A DNA stretch of 64,000 bases from Chaetorhynchus papuensis (lineage: Eukaryota; Chordata; Aves; Passeriformes; Rhipiduridae): positions 310,001-374,000 of the forward strand of contig VWYX01000699.1 in NCBI GenBank assembly GCA_013396525.1, read 5' to 3'. The position numbers were made by a program, and so were the translations under genes. Positions 1 through 13,100 of the stretch are shown here, in pieces (position 1 is the first letter of the stretch; each line of letters starts with the position of its first letter). Under the pieces are notes generated by a model that had not been told where the DNA came from, did no database searches, and saw only the letters and a program-made list of their open reading frames with translations.

Positions 1-2400
1 CTGTGCTGTCTCACAGTCAATACACTTTAAACTGGAGTGTACTGTGATGCTCAGGGATCCTTGGCTGTCCGTGCTTAGATCAGTATTCCCAAGCCTCCTG
101 TGAACAAGCCTGAGGCATGGTTACCTAGCCCAGGGCTTCCAGTGGGATAAGGCAGTACCAGTCCTGGACAGCCCAGAGCAATTACCTGGAGCACTGTGTG
201 ACAGGTCCCTGCTCCAAAGGACAGAGCCCACAGCCTCCCTCGTTTATGCTGACACACACCAGAGGAATGGGGCTGCTGCTGCTGCTGTTCCCCCACAGCC
301 TGCCCCTGGACAGCCTGCTGGCTTGCCCTGCTGCCGACATGTCCTTCCACCTGCTCATAACCTTTCTGTTTCCATGAAGGCTTTGTCTTGCATTTGATTC
401 CTGAGACAACTTTCCCTCTCCTCCTGCGGAGGCACAGTGGGAGACAGAGACCCAAGCACAGCAGGCTGCTTCCCCTGCCAGGGCCTCTTAAACTTCACAG
501 CATGTCCTGGCGCTGCAGGCATCACTGAGGCACAGCTCCTCAGATGTCTTAGGGAGGAGGTGATGCTATTTTTCTGCCCCCCAGGATTCCTCCAGGGGAT
601 CTTCAAATCCCTTGACGCTCCTCACAGAGGAAGTCTGTTTAATCCAAGTCTGAAGGAGGCAGCAGCACAGGAGAGTTGGATGGAGGAAGCCAATTTTTGG
701 AAGCTTAGGAGAAAAGATTGTAACATTCCTGTTTTCCAGAGTTGACAGTGCATATTCCCTCCATCAACAGCTTAGCTGATCTGCTCTGGCCTGCTCTGTA
801 CTGGGCAGGGAGCACATAACTCCACTGCAGTTTTCTTGACCCGCACCGGGAGCAGGAACAGAGGCAGCTCTCATCCAGCTGGGAGAGGCACCTCTGACCA
901 TTGGGAAGAGGAGCATGAGAAGCCTGAGAAATGCAGTTCTCTTTCCAGAGCTCCAGTACCCCGCCCTCATGGACACCCCTAGAATCATAGAATACCCCGA
1001 GTTGGAAGGGACCCACAAGCATCATCCAAGTCCAACTCCTGGCCCTGCACAGGACACCCCCAATAATCACACCATGTGCTTGAGAGCATTGTCCAAGTGC
1101 TTCCTGAACTCTTCTTGAACATCACTCATCAGATAAAATGCGCTTTAGGCCGGAAGCAGATGCAGGAACTGGTCTGAATGGTGTCAGACAGAACATCCAC
1201 CCAGGAAGGCCTGACAGCGTTATTGGGTTAGCGTTAATGCAGCACACACGGTCCAGCAGGCAGGGGAAATGGCTGGGCCTTCCTCAGAATCGATGGCTTT
1301 ATCCCTTGCATTAGCACCAACCTGCTGGCAGTGCCTGGCTTTGCTTGCAGAGGCTGTTTTTCCCTCCTGGTTTGCGTGCAGAGCTCTGTTCAGCTGCAGG
1401 AAGAGGCAGAGGGCACTATCAACTGTGTGTTCTGTTCATTCAAGCCATGCTTGTCATGACAGGGAAGCAGCAGTGTATGGTTGTCCTCCAACAGCCCAAA
1501 CTGGCTGGAACAGAGCAGAGCAGCCATCCTTTCTAATGCCAGGAACTGCTGGAGAGGGCAGGAAACAATGATGGATCTGCTCATGCACCCTGACCTTTCC
1601 AGTCCTCCTGAGGGCTGCATGTGGTGCATGAGAGATGGAATGCAAACCCCACAACCACTGCTCTGATTTCCCCATGTGCAGAACGTGCCTTGCTGAAGGA
1701 CAAAAACTGCAACTGCTGCACAAATCACAATTAAATGTGTCTATTAAGAAACCCACTACTTTATAGATTGTTATGCTGGGTATTTCTTCACTTCAGCTTT
1801 ACTAAGCCTTGATTTTCCAACTGAAAACTCAGATAAGGTCCTGATGAGTTACAAGTATGAGCAGGTTTCTGTACCCAGGATTAGCTCTCAGTTTCTGCTT
1901 TTGGCTCCTTGTAAATCTACCTGCTTTTCTCCAGTGTTAATACTGAATTCAGCCAGATTAAATCTAGACAGAATGGGTACAGAACGCTTTTTCCTGTTAG
2001 CCGATCACTGAATTTGACTTATCAGCTCTGTGACTTGGTATCTGGAAGCTTGATACCAGATCTTGGAAGCCTGTCTACACAAGAACACCATTTTAACCAG
2101 CACTACAATGTCTGCGAGTCTTCGACCATCAGCCTATGCCTCCCTTGAGGAAGGAGGAAAGGAATGGAAGTGCTGATCAAAACCAGCCTCCCATAGCACT
2201 GGTGTAATGAAACATCCATGCTGAAGTGCAGGAGATTCCAGGAGACATTCAATAAAGCTCTGGTAAGGAGAAACAATGTGCAGTGGGATTTCAAATGGTC
2301 CTCTCAAAGGAGAGCTCAAATTGTTTTTTTTTCTTGAATCCAATAAATCAAAATGATAAGCAAACAACATTCCCAACTAGGCACAAGACAAACTGAAAGA
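1..2400. other. Intergenic DNA downstream of GTF2E1
   Basis: No coding exon is recognisable here. Short open frames exist on both strands, but none resembles a known protein and none has a consistent splice context. The only identifiable element is a CR1 fragment near 979-1125. By comparison with human, the next gene in this direction would be STXBP5L, but none of it is visible. Confidence 0.6.
979..1125 (-). mobile_element. CR1 LINE 3'-end fragment
   Basis: Read on the plus strand, the segment opens with tagaatcatagaat, the reverse complement of the ATTCTATG-type 3' terminal repeat of CR1. It continues with gttggaagggaccca, a catccaagtccaact block and an aatcacaccatgtgcttgag block. These are the hallmark words of the CR1 3' UTR in bird genomes. 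The insertion is therefore on the minus strand and 5'-truncated, as is usual for CR1. No target-site duplication is obvious. The right boundary is approximate. Confidence 0.85.
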
Positions 2401-2422
2401 TGACAAAGGGGAGAAGTTCCTG

Positions 2423-2432
2423 TTTATTTATT
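2423..2432 (-). promoter_or_regulatory. GTF2E1: Polyadenylation signal, distal (GTF2E1)
   Basis: The minus strand reads AATAAATAAA, two overlapping canonical hexamers, followed by a pyrimidine-rich stretch. It is the best candidate for the main 3' end of GTF2E1, about 1.3 kb after the stop codon. Confidence 0.5.
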
Positions 2433-2678
2433 CCTCTTTAAAATGACTTAAAAGAAAATTTAAAACACTATTTAAAAAAGAGGGGATTCAAAATATTAAG
2501 AAGCTGAAAATCAAACCACATAGGAGGCATTACAAGGTTAGCAGAACATAGAAAGCACAGTTAGTATAAAACAGATTTACAGTCTCAATGAACAGCAAAT
2601 TTGTACCGCCCATAGAAGTGGAACAGCACATAATGCTGGCCCTACTCTCCGGAACACAGAACTCTTTTATAATTTGGT

Positions 2679-2684
2679 TTTATT
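2679..2684 (-). promoter_or_regulatory. GTF2E1: Polyadenylation signal, proximal alternative (GTF2E1)
   Basis: A canonical AATAAA on the minus strand about 1.06 kb after the stop codon. It could give a shorter 3' UTR isoform. No transcript evidence is available here. Confidence 0.35.
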
Positions 2685-3740
2685 GTAGTACTGTGTAGGA
2701 AAACACAACAATTTTAAAAAAGCAACATTTTCAATTGAAAGAGAAAAACATTAAAAACATTATATTGCTCTATAGGCACTGAAAAATGTCTTTCTGTGGT
2801 AAAAGAGTGTGCCAAGCAGAATTCAAAATTGTATAATTCCTCTTAAAATCATACAGCCCTGGTGAGATTGCAAATAAAACTTAGTTATGCTACTTCTCTG
2901 GCACTGCCTGACAGCAGCTCTGCCCACTATGAACTGTCTGCAACACTGGAGTTCGGACAGGGCTAGGCAGAAGCAACAGGCAGCAATATTGGAAAATGAA
3001 GGTATCTCCCGGCAAGTCAGAGCACCAGCAGCTCAGATCCATGGAGGGCATTTGTTACACTGACAAAAAGTGACTGACTCTGTGTGTTTGCCAAGGCTTC
3101 CACTCTGCCTGTTTCAAGTTACACCTGACCTTGAGGCGCTGAGTCCCAGCAGGGAGCAAATGGGAGCAAGAAAAGGTTGCTGCCTACAGGCCTGCTGAGA
3201 AAGAGCCACTCTGGTGGCCAGTGGCTGCTGGCAGAGGGTCAGCTACAAGCCCTGTCCAAGCTTGCCATCAGCAGACAAGTGCTTCCCTCTGCTCTCCCCT
3301 CGCTGAGCACAGGCAGCTGTATGTTACGTATGCCCTCCTCTGCAGAGCACTCTGCTCAGACTACAGAGCCCTTATGTCCTCTGAGGGCAGGGATGAGGAC
3401 TTCACTGGGAACTGCAACAAAAATCAACTTAAAGCCATCAGGGGAAGGAGCTGCTGGGCCTTGGAGAAGGTTAAAGCAGTGCCCACACAGGGCACCTTGA
3501 AGCAGATTTTTACCTTGCAAGCATCCTCAGTTCTGAGACTCATCCTCCCCTGCGTGTTTTGGCTCATGCAGCTCTGCTGCTCCCCTGCTCTGGTGAGCAG
3601 GATGCCTGAGATTAGCAGTGCTGAGCCGCAGTGACCCTGCCTGTGCTCAGGGGAGGGAAGATGCGCTTCAGTCTTCTGTTCTGCTGGGGAGTCACTGCCT
3701 TGAAAAGTCACCTTTTAAAAAATGCCACGGCAGGGACCAG

Positions 3741-4171
3741 TTAATCAAACATGTCCTCAAACATGCGTTGCCCCATGGCTATGTAAACCTCTTTTTCCTC
3801 CGGCGTCATCTGGGCCACCAGCTCAGGGCGCTGGCTCACTTGGCTGTAAGAATGTGGACGCCCAGCCACTGTGACAGTGGGGTCTTCTGCCACCACCTCG
3901 AACTCTTCATCCTCCTCCTCCTCCTCCAGCCCATAAGTTGTGGTGGCTGCGGCAGCAGGGCGGGGAGGGGACTCCTCCTCCGACTCGCTCGTCTCGCTCT
4001 CGGAGTCACTCGCGTTGCCGCCGGAGAGAGGAGCGGCACCGCCGACGGTGACGGTGGAAGCGGAAGGTGTCTTCTTCTCATGGATGAGCAGGGCACGCAT
4101 CACCTCCTCATTGTCATCCAGGGCTGCCCGGCCCTCCTCACGCTCCTGGAACGCATCCAGATCCCGGCCCC
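3741..4171 (-). CDS. GTF2E1: GTF2E1 last coding exon (acidic C-terminus)
   Basis: Acceptor cctttgcag ends at 4172; the exon begins GG GGC CGG GAT and completes Gly300 split with the previous exon. It encodes residues 300-442, including DAFQEREEG, EEVMRALLIHEKK, a Ser/Glu/Asp-rich stretch, a PPRPAAAA linker, a glutamate-rich run and the conserved VAGRPHSYSQVSQRPELVAQ block, then TAA at 3743-3741. The acidic character matches the TFIIH-binding tail of human TFIIE-alpha. A 215-residue open frame on the opposite strand is a shadow of this exon. Confidence 0.96.
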
Positions 4172-7100
4172 CTGCAAAGGGACACGAGGGAATGAGCACT
4201 TCCTCAAAGAGATCTGTGTGATGGCCCTGAAAATTTTCTTCACCTTTATTAACTGCTGCCACTGAGCTCAGTTGGCCAAGTCACACCCTTTCTCTACGCC
4301 AACTCCTCCTCGCCCCTAAAACAGTTATTTCTCATAATGGCAGAGCAAGTACTGACATTTCTTAGGAGCAGGGAGGCCTACAGTCACTGTGGCTCCCAGT
4401 TGGAAGCCTGGACCAGGAGCACATTGCAAGTGAAGACAACAAATGCACAATGGGCAGGCACCTGGAAAAGACTTCCCCAGGGAGGTGTCCAGCTCAAGTA
4501 TTACAGTGCAGAAGAAAGCAAAGCAGTCCTTAAAACACCTACCTAAGCCCAGGCCCTATCCTGCTGAGCTCCCTGCCTGTAAGGATTAACACTGAGAAGA
4601 AATGGATCCAGGCAGACAAGGAACATGTGGAAACCATGTGTTATACAACAACATTTAGAGCAGCCATGCCTGGTAAGCTCAGAGGTGCACCTACCAAGCA
4701 GGAAGGGGAAAAGCTCCTTACGGGAAGATGGTGGTGGCATGGAGCAGATGCAGCTGACAGCCTGCAGCCGAGCTGTGCAGCACAGCACTAAACCACTGCC
4801 TGCTCTCCAAGCTGAAACACAGCCCACACAGTCCCTGTGGCTCCCTACCCGCCACTCTTATTTGAAGGGGACTGCAGTGTCCCAGCTGACACACCTGGCC
4901 TGTGCTCCTCTTTCAGTAAACTTGGCTGTACAATAGCTGGGAGGGTTCCATATGGCTCTGGTAGGCAGGATGTCTGCAGTTCATGGATTCAAAAGGTAAA
5001 ATTCTGCTCAAAAAGTAGCATTCCACAGAAAACCCCTCCTAATCCTACATTTGATGAGAGGGCTGTGAGTCTACCTAGCACCAAAAGAACTACAGACAGT
5101 ATGGAAAAAAAAAAAAATAAACAGAACAAGAAATGAAATATGGAGAACCTTACATAAAAACAAGGCCTAAAAAGTAGGACAGGCTCCCTGTGGCAAACCT
5201 TCTGTCTTACACCAAGAGACGCTGCCTATGAACAACTGCTGGAGCTGAGGTGTTGGCTTTCTGCCTTCATACAGGCAGCCACTTGCCCACTCCTCCAGGA
5301 CACTCATGGTTTCGGCACCACATTCAGGCAGGCGGCTCCCAAGCCTTTCCCCTCCTCAGTCAGAAAAGTGCTGGTTACATTTTAAAACTTGAGATGAAAA
5401 ACAACTGTGAAGGAAGTAATTCTGCATTTAGCACTGAAAGCCAGGGCAGTTTGTGGTCACTCCTTTCCTGTGGTAAAATCAAGGCCAAAAGAACCACACC
5501 TAATTTCACTGGACTTCTGTTTTCATTGTAAATGAAGTCATAGTGATGGGTGATGGCTACAACTACTAATATTAGAGCACTGCCAAATTCTTGAAAGAAA
5601 GAAAGAATAAAGGCATCGTGTTGGCAGTCGTGTGCTCAGCTCACTGCTTGTGACTGTGGAGCATAAGAGGCTGTGGGAGAGCATCTCTGTGAAATAATAT
5701 CATAGCTCATCACACTGAGAGCTGTGAAACGACAACAGCCAGAGGTTGCTCTGCAAACGCTGACTTTGTGGCTCACGAGTGGGGCTGTCTCTTGCTTGCA
5801 AGAACTGTTCCTGCCACATCCAAGCAGTGAATCTTTTCTGTCAATGGCCCCAGGTTTCTGTCCTTCCTGTTTATGTGCTGCAGCAGCAGTTTCAGGCTGT
5901 TTCCACAAGCTCCCTCTTCGATCTCCAGCAGCTGAGGAGGTTTAAGCAGTGATGCCATCATCCTGTAAGGAGACACACTCCACCTCCATGTCCCTCAGTG
6001 ACATCTTGAGAAACATTTATGCTGTGTGCACCAAAAGGTGTCGCATGGAGTTGATTTAAAACTAGAGGTGAATTGAATGTCTAGCAGAAAAATGGGGTGA
6101 GAACTCACCACGGCTGGTGAGTAACAACATCTGCTACCAACTGCAGGAGAAGGTTGTTCAATCATCTCCCTTTGCTTAATCTATATGAAAAATGTTTGGG
6201 GATCTATAATACACTTGAAAGGCATTACATGTGAACAAGTTCTTTAGGTATCTTCTAACCATTACATCACATCCATTTTCTTCACTTCTGCTACACCTAA
6301 ATACTCCACTCCTCTCCTGAACACGGCACAAGTTCCAGGGTCACATGCTCCCACACGTGGCTCCCTTTTGCCATCTTTTCTTCCTAGGGAATCCACAGTT
6401 TCAGTCCATAATCCTCAAATGACTCTAAAGATTCTATCTATTGACTCACTCTTGTAAAAATCATAAAAGGTCTCCATTTCCAATTTTGGCATGGAAGCTT
6501 AAACAGCAAACATACCAAATCAGAATGTTTCTACTAATGGTTATAAGATCTTGACCATGGTCTGTGGACAACCTGACCCCACGATGAATAAAAATAAAAG
6601 CAGAGATAATGAGAAACAAACAGAAGGCAATAAAGACTCACCTGCCATGGTGACAGACCTTCCTACTGTACTTCCAGAAGCTCTGAGTATTCTTCATATA
6701 TAACAAGTTTTGAGGAACAATTGGCAAAAGGGCTGGGAGCATATAAACACTGCTGGTAGATTTAGTAGACTTCAGAGTCACTGAACATTAGAAAACATTA
6801 TTTTTCAGCAGTGACCTATTAGGGAGACAGCTTTCTAGATGAAACTGAAAGACCTTCATCCAGAAGCAATAAGCTCTCAAGGTGGAAGACATAACAGTTA
6901 ATTAACATTTTAGAAGCCCCCACAAAATTCCATGGACAGCTCAGCTTTACTGACCTAGATTTCAATCCTGGATCTAAGGAATTTCTACATCTGCCTACAC
7001 ACCGGTGCTCTGCACAGCAGAGGGGAGCAGACAGGCTCCAGTGTTGGGAGCAGCAGCTGTACACACACAGGAGAACATGTTTTTGACAGCACTGTCAAGG

Positions 7101-10100
7101 CCTTGCAGGACTTCTGCTCGGTGGATTTCTTACCATCTTTGATTTCATCGGGGTCGTAAGCCCCCTGCACCGTGCTCTCCCGCAGCCAGATGGGTCTCTC
7201 TCGGGCTGGCTTCCCTTCACTTGCAGACCGGTTAAGATCCTCCTGGTCCTCCATGCTGATGACGACATTCTGGGTATACAAGTCCTCATAGGATGGTCCT
7301 TTCGTAGTCCATGCTTCCCGATGGTGCCCACCTGCAAGGCCAGCTGCTGCCCCTGAGCCAGCGCCGGCTGCACGCTCCTTGCTACAGGAAAGTCAAAGAG
7401 AGAAAAACAGAGCTCTCAGAACAAGGCCCTCCTTAGACAGAAACACTTACATTATGATTAGTTATCTCCCATGATCTGCACTGAGAACTTTCATTCTCTG
7501 TTCTAACATGTGCTGCCAGGAATTTCTGTGCCAGCTTGCTGGTTTGGGAAACCTGTGGTTCTCTAGTGGGAACCCTAAATAAGGCCATGGCAACATCCAC
7601 CACAGACTCTGAAAAGAAGAGGCAGCACTAGAGATGCAGATGCACTTATGTAAAAACAAGCATAAAATCCCAGAATTCCCTGAAACAAAAGCCACAGCAG
7701 CAAAACACAGTCAAACAGTAGTCTGGTATTTGGAAAAGCCTCTTTTTGGCCTTCACACAGCAACCATATACTGCATAAAAAAAGCACTCAAGTTTAACCA
7801 AGGTAGATAGTAGGCCCAGGGACCCAGCGTGCTCAGAGCTGTGAACTGTTACTAATCACAGCACTCCTGAAGGAGTTAACTCACCATGAAAAACACAATT
7901 CAAACCTCTGCTTGAATTATGAGTGACAACACACATGAAAAGTCGCCTCTCCTGTGTGACACAGGAGATCTGTACTTTCCACAGACACAGCCTTGAGAGG
8001 ACTGGGGTTTCCAGGCAGAGAAGAAAGAAGAGAGAGCACCTTTCAAAACAGAGAGCTAGGGCTGGGAAAAAGGCTTTGTGTGCAGATGGAGTGCAGGAGG
8101 AGACAGAAGAACTGTCTTTACTGTGGAAAAGCTGGAGAAATAAAGGTGCTGACCCATGTGAAATGTATGGCAGTCAATGCCTAGCCCTCCTATGCTCTCC
8201 ACACACTTTCCTCCAGGGCCCTTCTAGCTCAGGAGACTGGTGAAGAAAAACATTCCTGCTTGGATCTGATTGAAAGAGGATATCAGGTGAAATATTTTCT
8301 GCCCACTGATGATGGCAGTGAGCCTAAAATACACCCTGGCCTGCTACATATACATAGATCAGGGAAAGCAGCTGAATGGAAACTCACTGCTCTCTGGGGG
8401 GGGGGAAAGCCAAACATGACTGTTCCTCTACTTCAGAATATTTCATCTTTTCAGAGAAACAAATCTGCTGCAGACTGCACCCACCCTCAGCCCTATAATT
8501 TCAGTCATCTGACTGCCAGGGGTAACTGCAGCTTTTCATGAGGAACAGCCCTGCTTTGACTCCTCCTCTTGTCCAGAGTAAATCCATCAGGAATACTCCA
8601 TGATGCCAGCTGAGCTGACAGTTGTCATCAGTGAGCATGGTTCAGTTGCTGCTGTCTACCCAACGACCTTTTCTCCAACCAAGAAGCTTAAAATAAAGTT
8701 GCACTTGGAGAAGACCTGACTAAAATGAAATTTTTCTTAGTTCAGCAAGGACATTACCTTGATGAGCTAATTCTGCTGGATTTTTAGGGGTAAACAGTGA
8801 TGGGAAATTACACAGGTAGGTGAACACTGCTCTTCCCCAGATAAAAAATATTGGTGTGTACAGCCAGTGTTGATCAAAGGCTACTCCCAGCCTCTCAGTA
8901 GTGAATTTTCTGGGATCTGTTAGCAAAATAATTCACAGCATCTGTGTTAGCATGTCTTGTGTCCTTAGCACTCCTGCAGCCAGCTCTGCTAGGAGAGCTT
9001 CACAGCAGCCTTGAATTTTGGGGCAGAAGGCTCATGCGCATGTATTGCTTATGTAACCTAAGGAACCACACAGAGACCTTCTTCCCAGCGTGTTATTTCA
9101 AGTGTTGGTACCTTTCAGCGCTCCAAGACAGGCGTGTGTTCTGTGAAAAGCACCACTCTGCTTCCCACACAATAGAAATCTCTAACTAGCGTTTCCCTGA
9201 CGATTTTATGTAATCCACTTTCCTCACAGGAGGCACAATGCAGCTCTCCCCCAAGCTCTCCCTCCCCATGACTACAGCGTGACACTAAACACTCAGTAGT
9301 GCCAGGAGCTACCTAATAATACTTTTGCACAGAGGCCCCTCTAAGTGTGCCTGAAATTGACTTTTTTCCTACACAGAATCACTTAGCAGCAAAACGCTTA
9401 TTCCATGACGTCAGGAACAATTCAAAAATGAAAGTAACATTTCTAAGAGACACCTACAGTACTAATTACTTCACGTGATCTACTGCAGTGTCCCACACTG
9501 AGCTGGAACCATCTAGACACTTTCTGTCTAATTTTGGACCCCAATAAGCTTTGCACATGTGCCTTAATTTATGTCTTTTTATCTTCAGTGACGCTGTTGG
9601 TAGGTGTGAGCACCACCTGAAGACTACCTGAGCAGGGGAACACTTCTTTCTGCAAGAAGAGAACTTCCTGTTCAGCAACCTGTTCCAAAGTACAGGGTTA
9701 GACACCATGGACCAGGCACCAGCAAAAGGCCAGGTGTGTCAGCTGCCTCACAGGCAGCACAGAGCAGCTGAAGGAATCTCTTAAATCTCTCTTTCTCTCT
9801 TAGGTCCATGAACTACTTTTTCCCCACCTTGCTCTAGACTTCACATGGCCACTGTGCAGGCAGGAACTGTGGCAGCTCAGTGGCCCAGATGTGACTACAT
9901 TTAGTCTGTTACCCATAGGTCGTTTTATTCACCCTGATGGAAATCCCTTATTGAGTGGTTTAGCTGCCTTTAAAGGCAACATAAATAGTCCTTGACATAG
10001 CTGAGGTATGGCCCACAGAAACCACACTGTGCAGTGGGCAAACAGCTTGAAATTTTCATCTCAGTCCTGCCCAGACTATTAAGAAAGGTCTTGGATAATG

Positions 10101-13100
10101 GGGATAACTCTTTCTTTTTTTTTTTTTTTGCCACATTTGAGATAAAACACATTTTCACTGTGCTGCTCTTAAGAGCTTCAACTTCACAACAGACAACCCA
10201 TGGTTCTTGACAGCATGACCACAGAAAATTAATTCTGTGAAGATTTTTTGTTAATTGAAATCATGCTATTTTGACACAAGGAAATAGAGGGGTTATTAAA
10301 ATCCATAATTTTTCAAAAACCACAGAGAAGGGCTTAAGTAAAGCAGGTTTATTTTGAAACCTGTGGGGCTAATTCATGCTCTCCCACGATTAAGAAAATT
10401 AACAGCCTCTTAGGAAAATATAAATGAAGATCTACCCAGTTTCCCAGGGCAGGTGAATGAGAGCCATGCAATGTCAGTGGGGCCACTTAGAGCTGTAACT
10501 CTCCTGAAAACACATGAAGTTGCCCGAGTTACTGCGAAGAGAAGATGCAGGCATTTCGCGACCTTTTCGGTTTGTTTCAGAATCACCAAATGTCAGTTTT
10601 GTCAATGATTTCAGACACTCAAGACTCCATAAAAACAGAGGGAATAAATAACCCAGGGTCTGGCAGTTTAAAAAAATCTCACAGCAGTGCTTTCATGCAA
10701 TTAACTGCTTTGAATTAATAAGAGTTAATAAATAATTAAATCATTGTATGTGCTGAAGCAAGTTGTGTTCAAGTAAGCATTTAAAAAGCTGCCTATTTAT
10801 TTTGTCATTCCTTGCACAGAGTAATTAATCATTTACAATGTTTTTTAAGTATTTAAGACTCAAGCAAGTGGGCGCTGCTATTTAATCATGGGACTGCACC
10901 AGGCCTCTGCTGAAATAATTTCCTGTACACAAAAGGGGTAGATTGAAAAATTACTCTCTTTTTGGTAGGGTTATCCCAGTTCTACTATTTAAACTACAGA
11001 AAAGGGATTTTAAAGCAAAGTCTAGTGATTCAGCTTGGGTATAAAGGCTTCAAAGAATTCTCCATATCACCAAAGACACGTTGAGTGACCTTGGAAAAAT
11101 CTTTTCCGCTCTTTATATTGCTTCTGTTTTTCTATCAGAATGATGAGGAAAAATAGCTACCTTCTTGGCTAGAAAAAGACTATGAAGAGACAAAGAATTT
11201 TTATTATATTAATTAGAAGCTGTCTAGCATGAATATATGAGGAACATTCTCTCTCAAGGTTAGCCTGAGAGAAAAAAAAGAGCATCCTACTTGCTCTCCT
11301 ATTAACTAAAGCCAAGCACCCCAAGGCTCTGTGGGAATGGTTCTCCTCATGGTACAGTTATTTTCCCCTGTGTGTTTAATTAATTTTTTTTTAAATACAG
11401 AGAAGTGCATCACATTTCACCACAGCTGACAAAACTGACAGCTCCCCACATCTTTTTGCATTATTTAAACATCATCTGTTTTTGTAAAGCTAGGAATGTT
11501 CAGAAAGAAAGTGTCATTTCCCATGGGTAAGAACATTTTAAGGAGGTTTTGATTCCAACATGGTCTTCTCCTGAAAAGAAGAGGTGCGTAACAAGTTGGA
11601 GAAAATCAGATGAAAAAAACCTGGTTATCACAAGTAACGTCTTCAAACTAGAACGTTGTAATACGAGGATTTGAAATACAAGGTGCAGACTGCAGATAGC
11701 TTTGTTTCAAAAGCTGGGTAGAAGCAAAAGGAACAGATGAAAGATAAGTATTTGAGAGACAGAAGACAGCATAGGTGGCACCTTCAGAGCTTTGTCAAGC
11801 AGCTGCAGTTTTGCATTTTTTAAACACCAGCGTGAGGGCCTGGTGTGCGTACCACCTGCAGCATGGCAAGCAGCAGGCAATTCGAGCATCCCACCTCTCA
11901 GAAAAACACATGCAGGAGGGCTGACCAGAAGAACAGTCATTTGCCTTGTTTAGTAAAGAATGGTCACAGCCCTCTGTCTCCTTGTAAACCACACATCCCT
12001 GGGGGGGCTCTGCCAGTTGTTTGCCTAGCTGGTGCTGTACAAGTAAGTCCTCAATGCAGCCGGCTGCATTGAGGACTTACTTGTACAGCACCAGCTAGGC
12101 AAACAACTGGCAGAGCCCCCCAGAACTGTTCTGTCCACAGAACAGAGGAACACACTACAAGGAAGCAGCGCAGAGACCAGACACGCTCCCACCTCTGCTT
12201 GAGGGCAGGAATCTCTGTGGGCTCTGGCTCCAGGATTTCATAGGCAAGGTTAACATCTTCTGTCTCACGCAGCAGGGCGTAGATGGGCTCGATCTGCTCG
12301 TTAAATCTCGCGACGAGCGTCCTCGCGTCCTTTTTGGGCATTGCCGACTCATCTTCCTCCACTTCGGTCTCGCAGAAGGTGCAGCGGAAAGTTCCTAAAA
12401 CGAGAGAAGTCGCTCAGCGTTGGAAGGAAAGCGGCAGGCCCGGCTCCTCATGCAGCCCTGGCTCCTCATGCAGCCCTTCCCAACAGCAGCAGTGCCTTGC
12501 TGTTTCCTTAGCTGGATGCTGAGGAGTTTTTCTGCCCCGAAAAATCCCTTCCCACACATGGTGTACTGGTTATTATTCAAGCAGACAACAAAGCAAGCAT
12601 TTTGATACCATCCAGGGATACCCAGCTGGGTACAGTTTCTCGCTCTGAAAAGCCCAGATGGGCTGCAGCACCTCTACTGAGACATCTCCTAATCTCCCTC
12701 CCTCCTTCTTGCTGTACATTTTAAATGTCAGCTATGACTGGGCTGTGATAAAAAGCTACACAATATCCTCTAAGGAGTTCAAATATCTGTTTCAGGTGCT
12801 TGCACTGGTATCTCCCAGGCCACACCAACAGGCTGATTTCACAATAAAACCGTGTAGTTTTACACTGCACCAACCAGCCTGCAGTAACTGCTAATATCAC
12901 CATTGTCACTTTGCAGCTACTGCAAAAAAGAGATGCCTTCTGTTTCAGGGCCAAACCAGGCAAAAAAGTCATTACTGCAGAGCAGCCAATGCAAAAATCT
13001 ATCCCACCCAACTCCCATATTAGCTTCTTAAAATTAAGAATGGTAAGATAATCACGTGAATAGCAGTTAAAAATAAGTTTGTTTTGCAGACCTCGTCAGG

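Larger units (their letters stand above)
2405..3740 (-). other. GTF2E1: GTF2E1 3' untranslated region (predicted)
   Basis: This is the minus-strand sequence between the GTF2E1 stop codon (3743-3741) and the overlapping polyadenylation signals at 2432-2423. A UTR of about 1.3 kb is plausible for this gene. An alternative signal at 2684-2679 would give a shorter form. Apart from an A/T-rich distal half, I see no structured element or second reading frame that looks real. The extent is inferred from signals only. Confidence 0.5.

Noticed and set aside
3618..4265. 215-residue plus-strand open frame.
   Set aside because: It is the antisense shadow of the acidic last exon of GTF2E1, whose Glu/Ser-rich codons read as Leu/Arg/Ser on the other strand.
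12051..12192. Extension of the GTF2E1 exon 3 frame into the intron and palindrome.
   Set aside because: A consensus-phase donor at 12192 joins perfectly to exon 4, and the human protein continues with the exon 4 sequence. The extra peptide merely reads through the palindrome.
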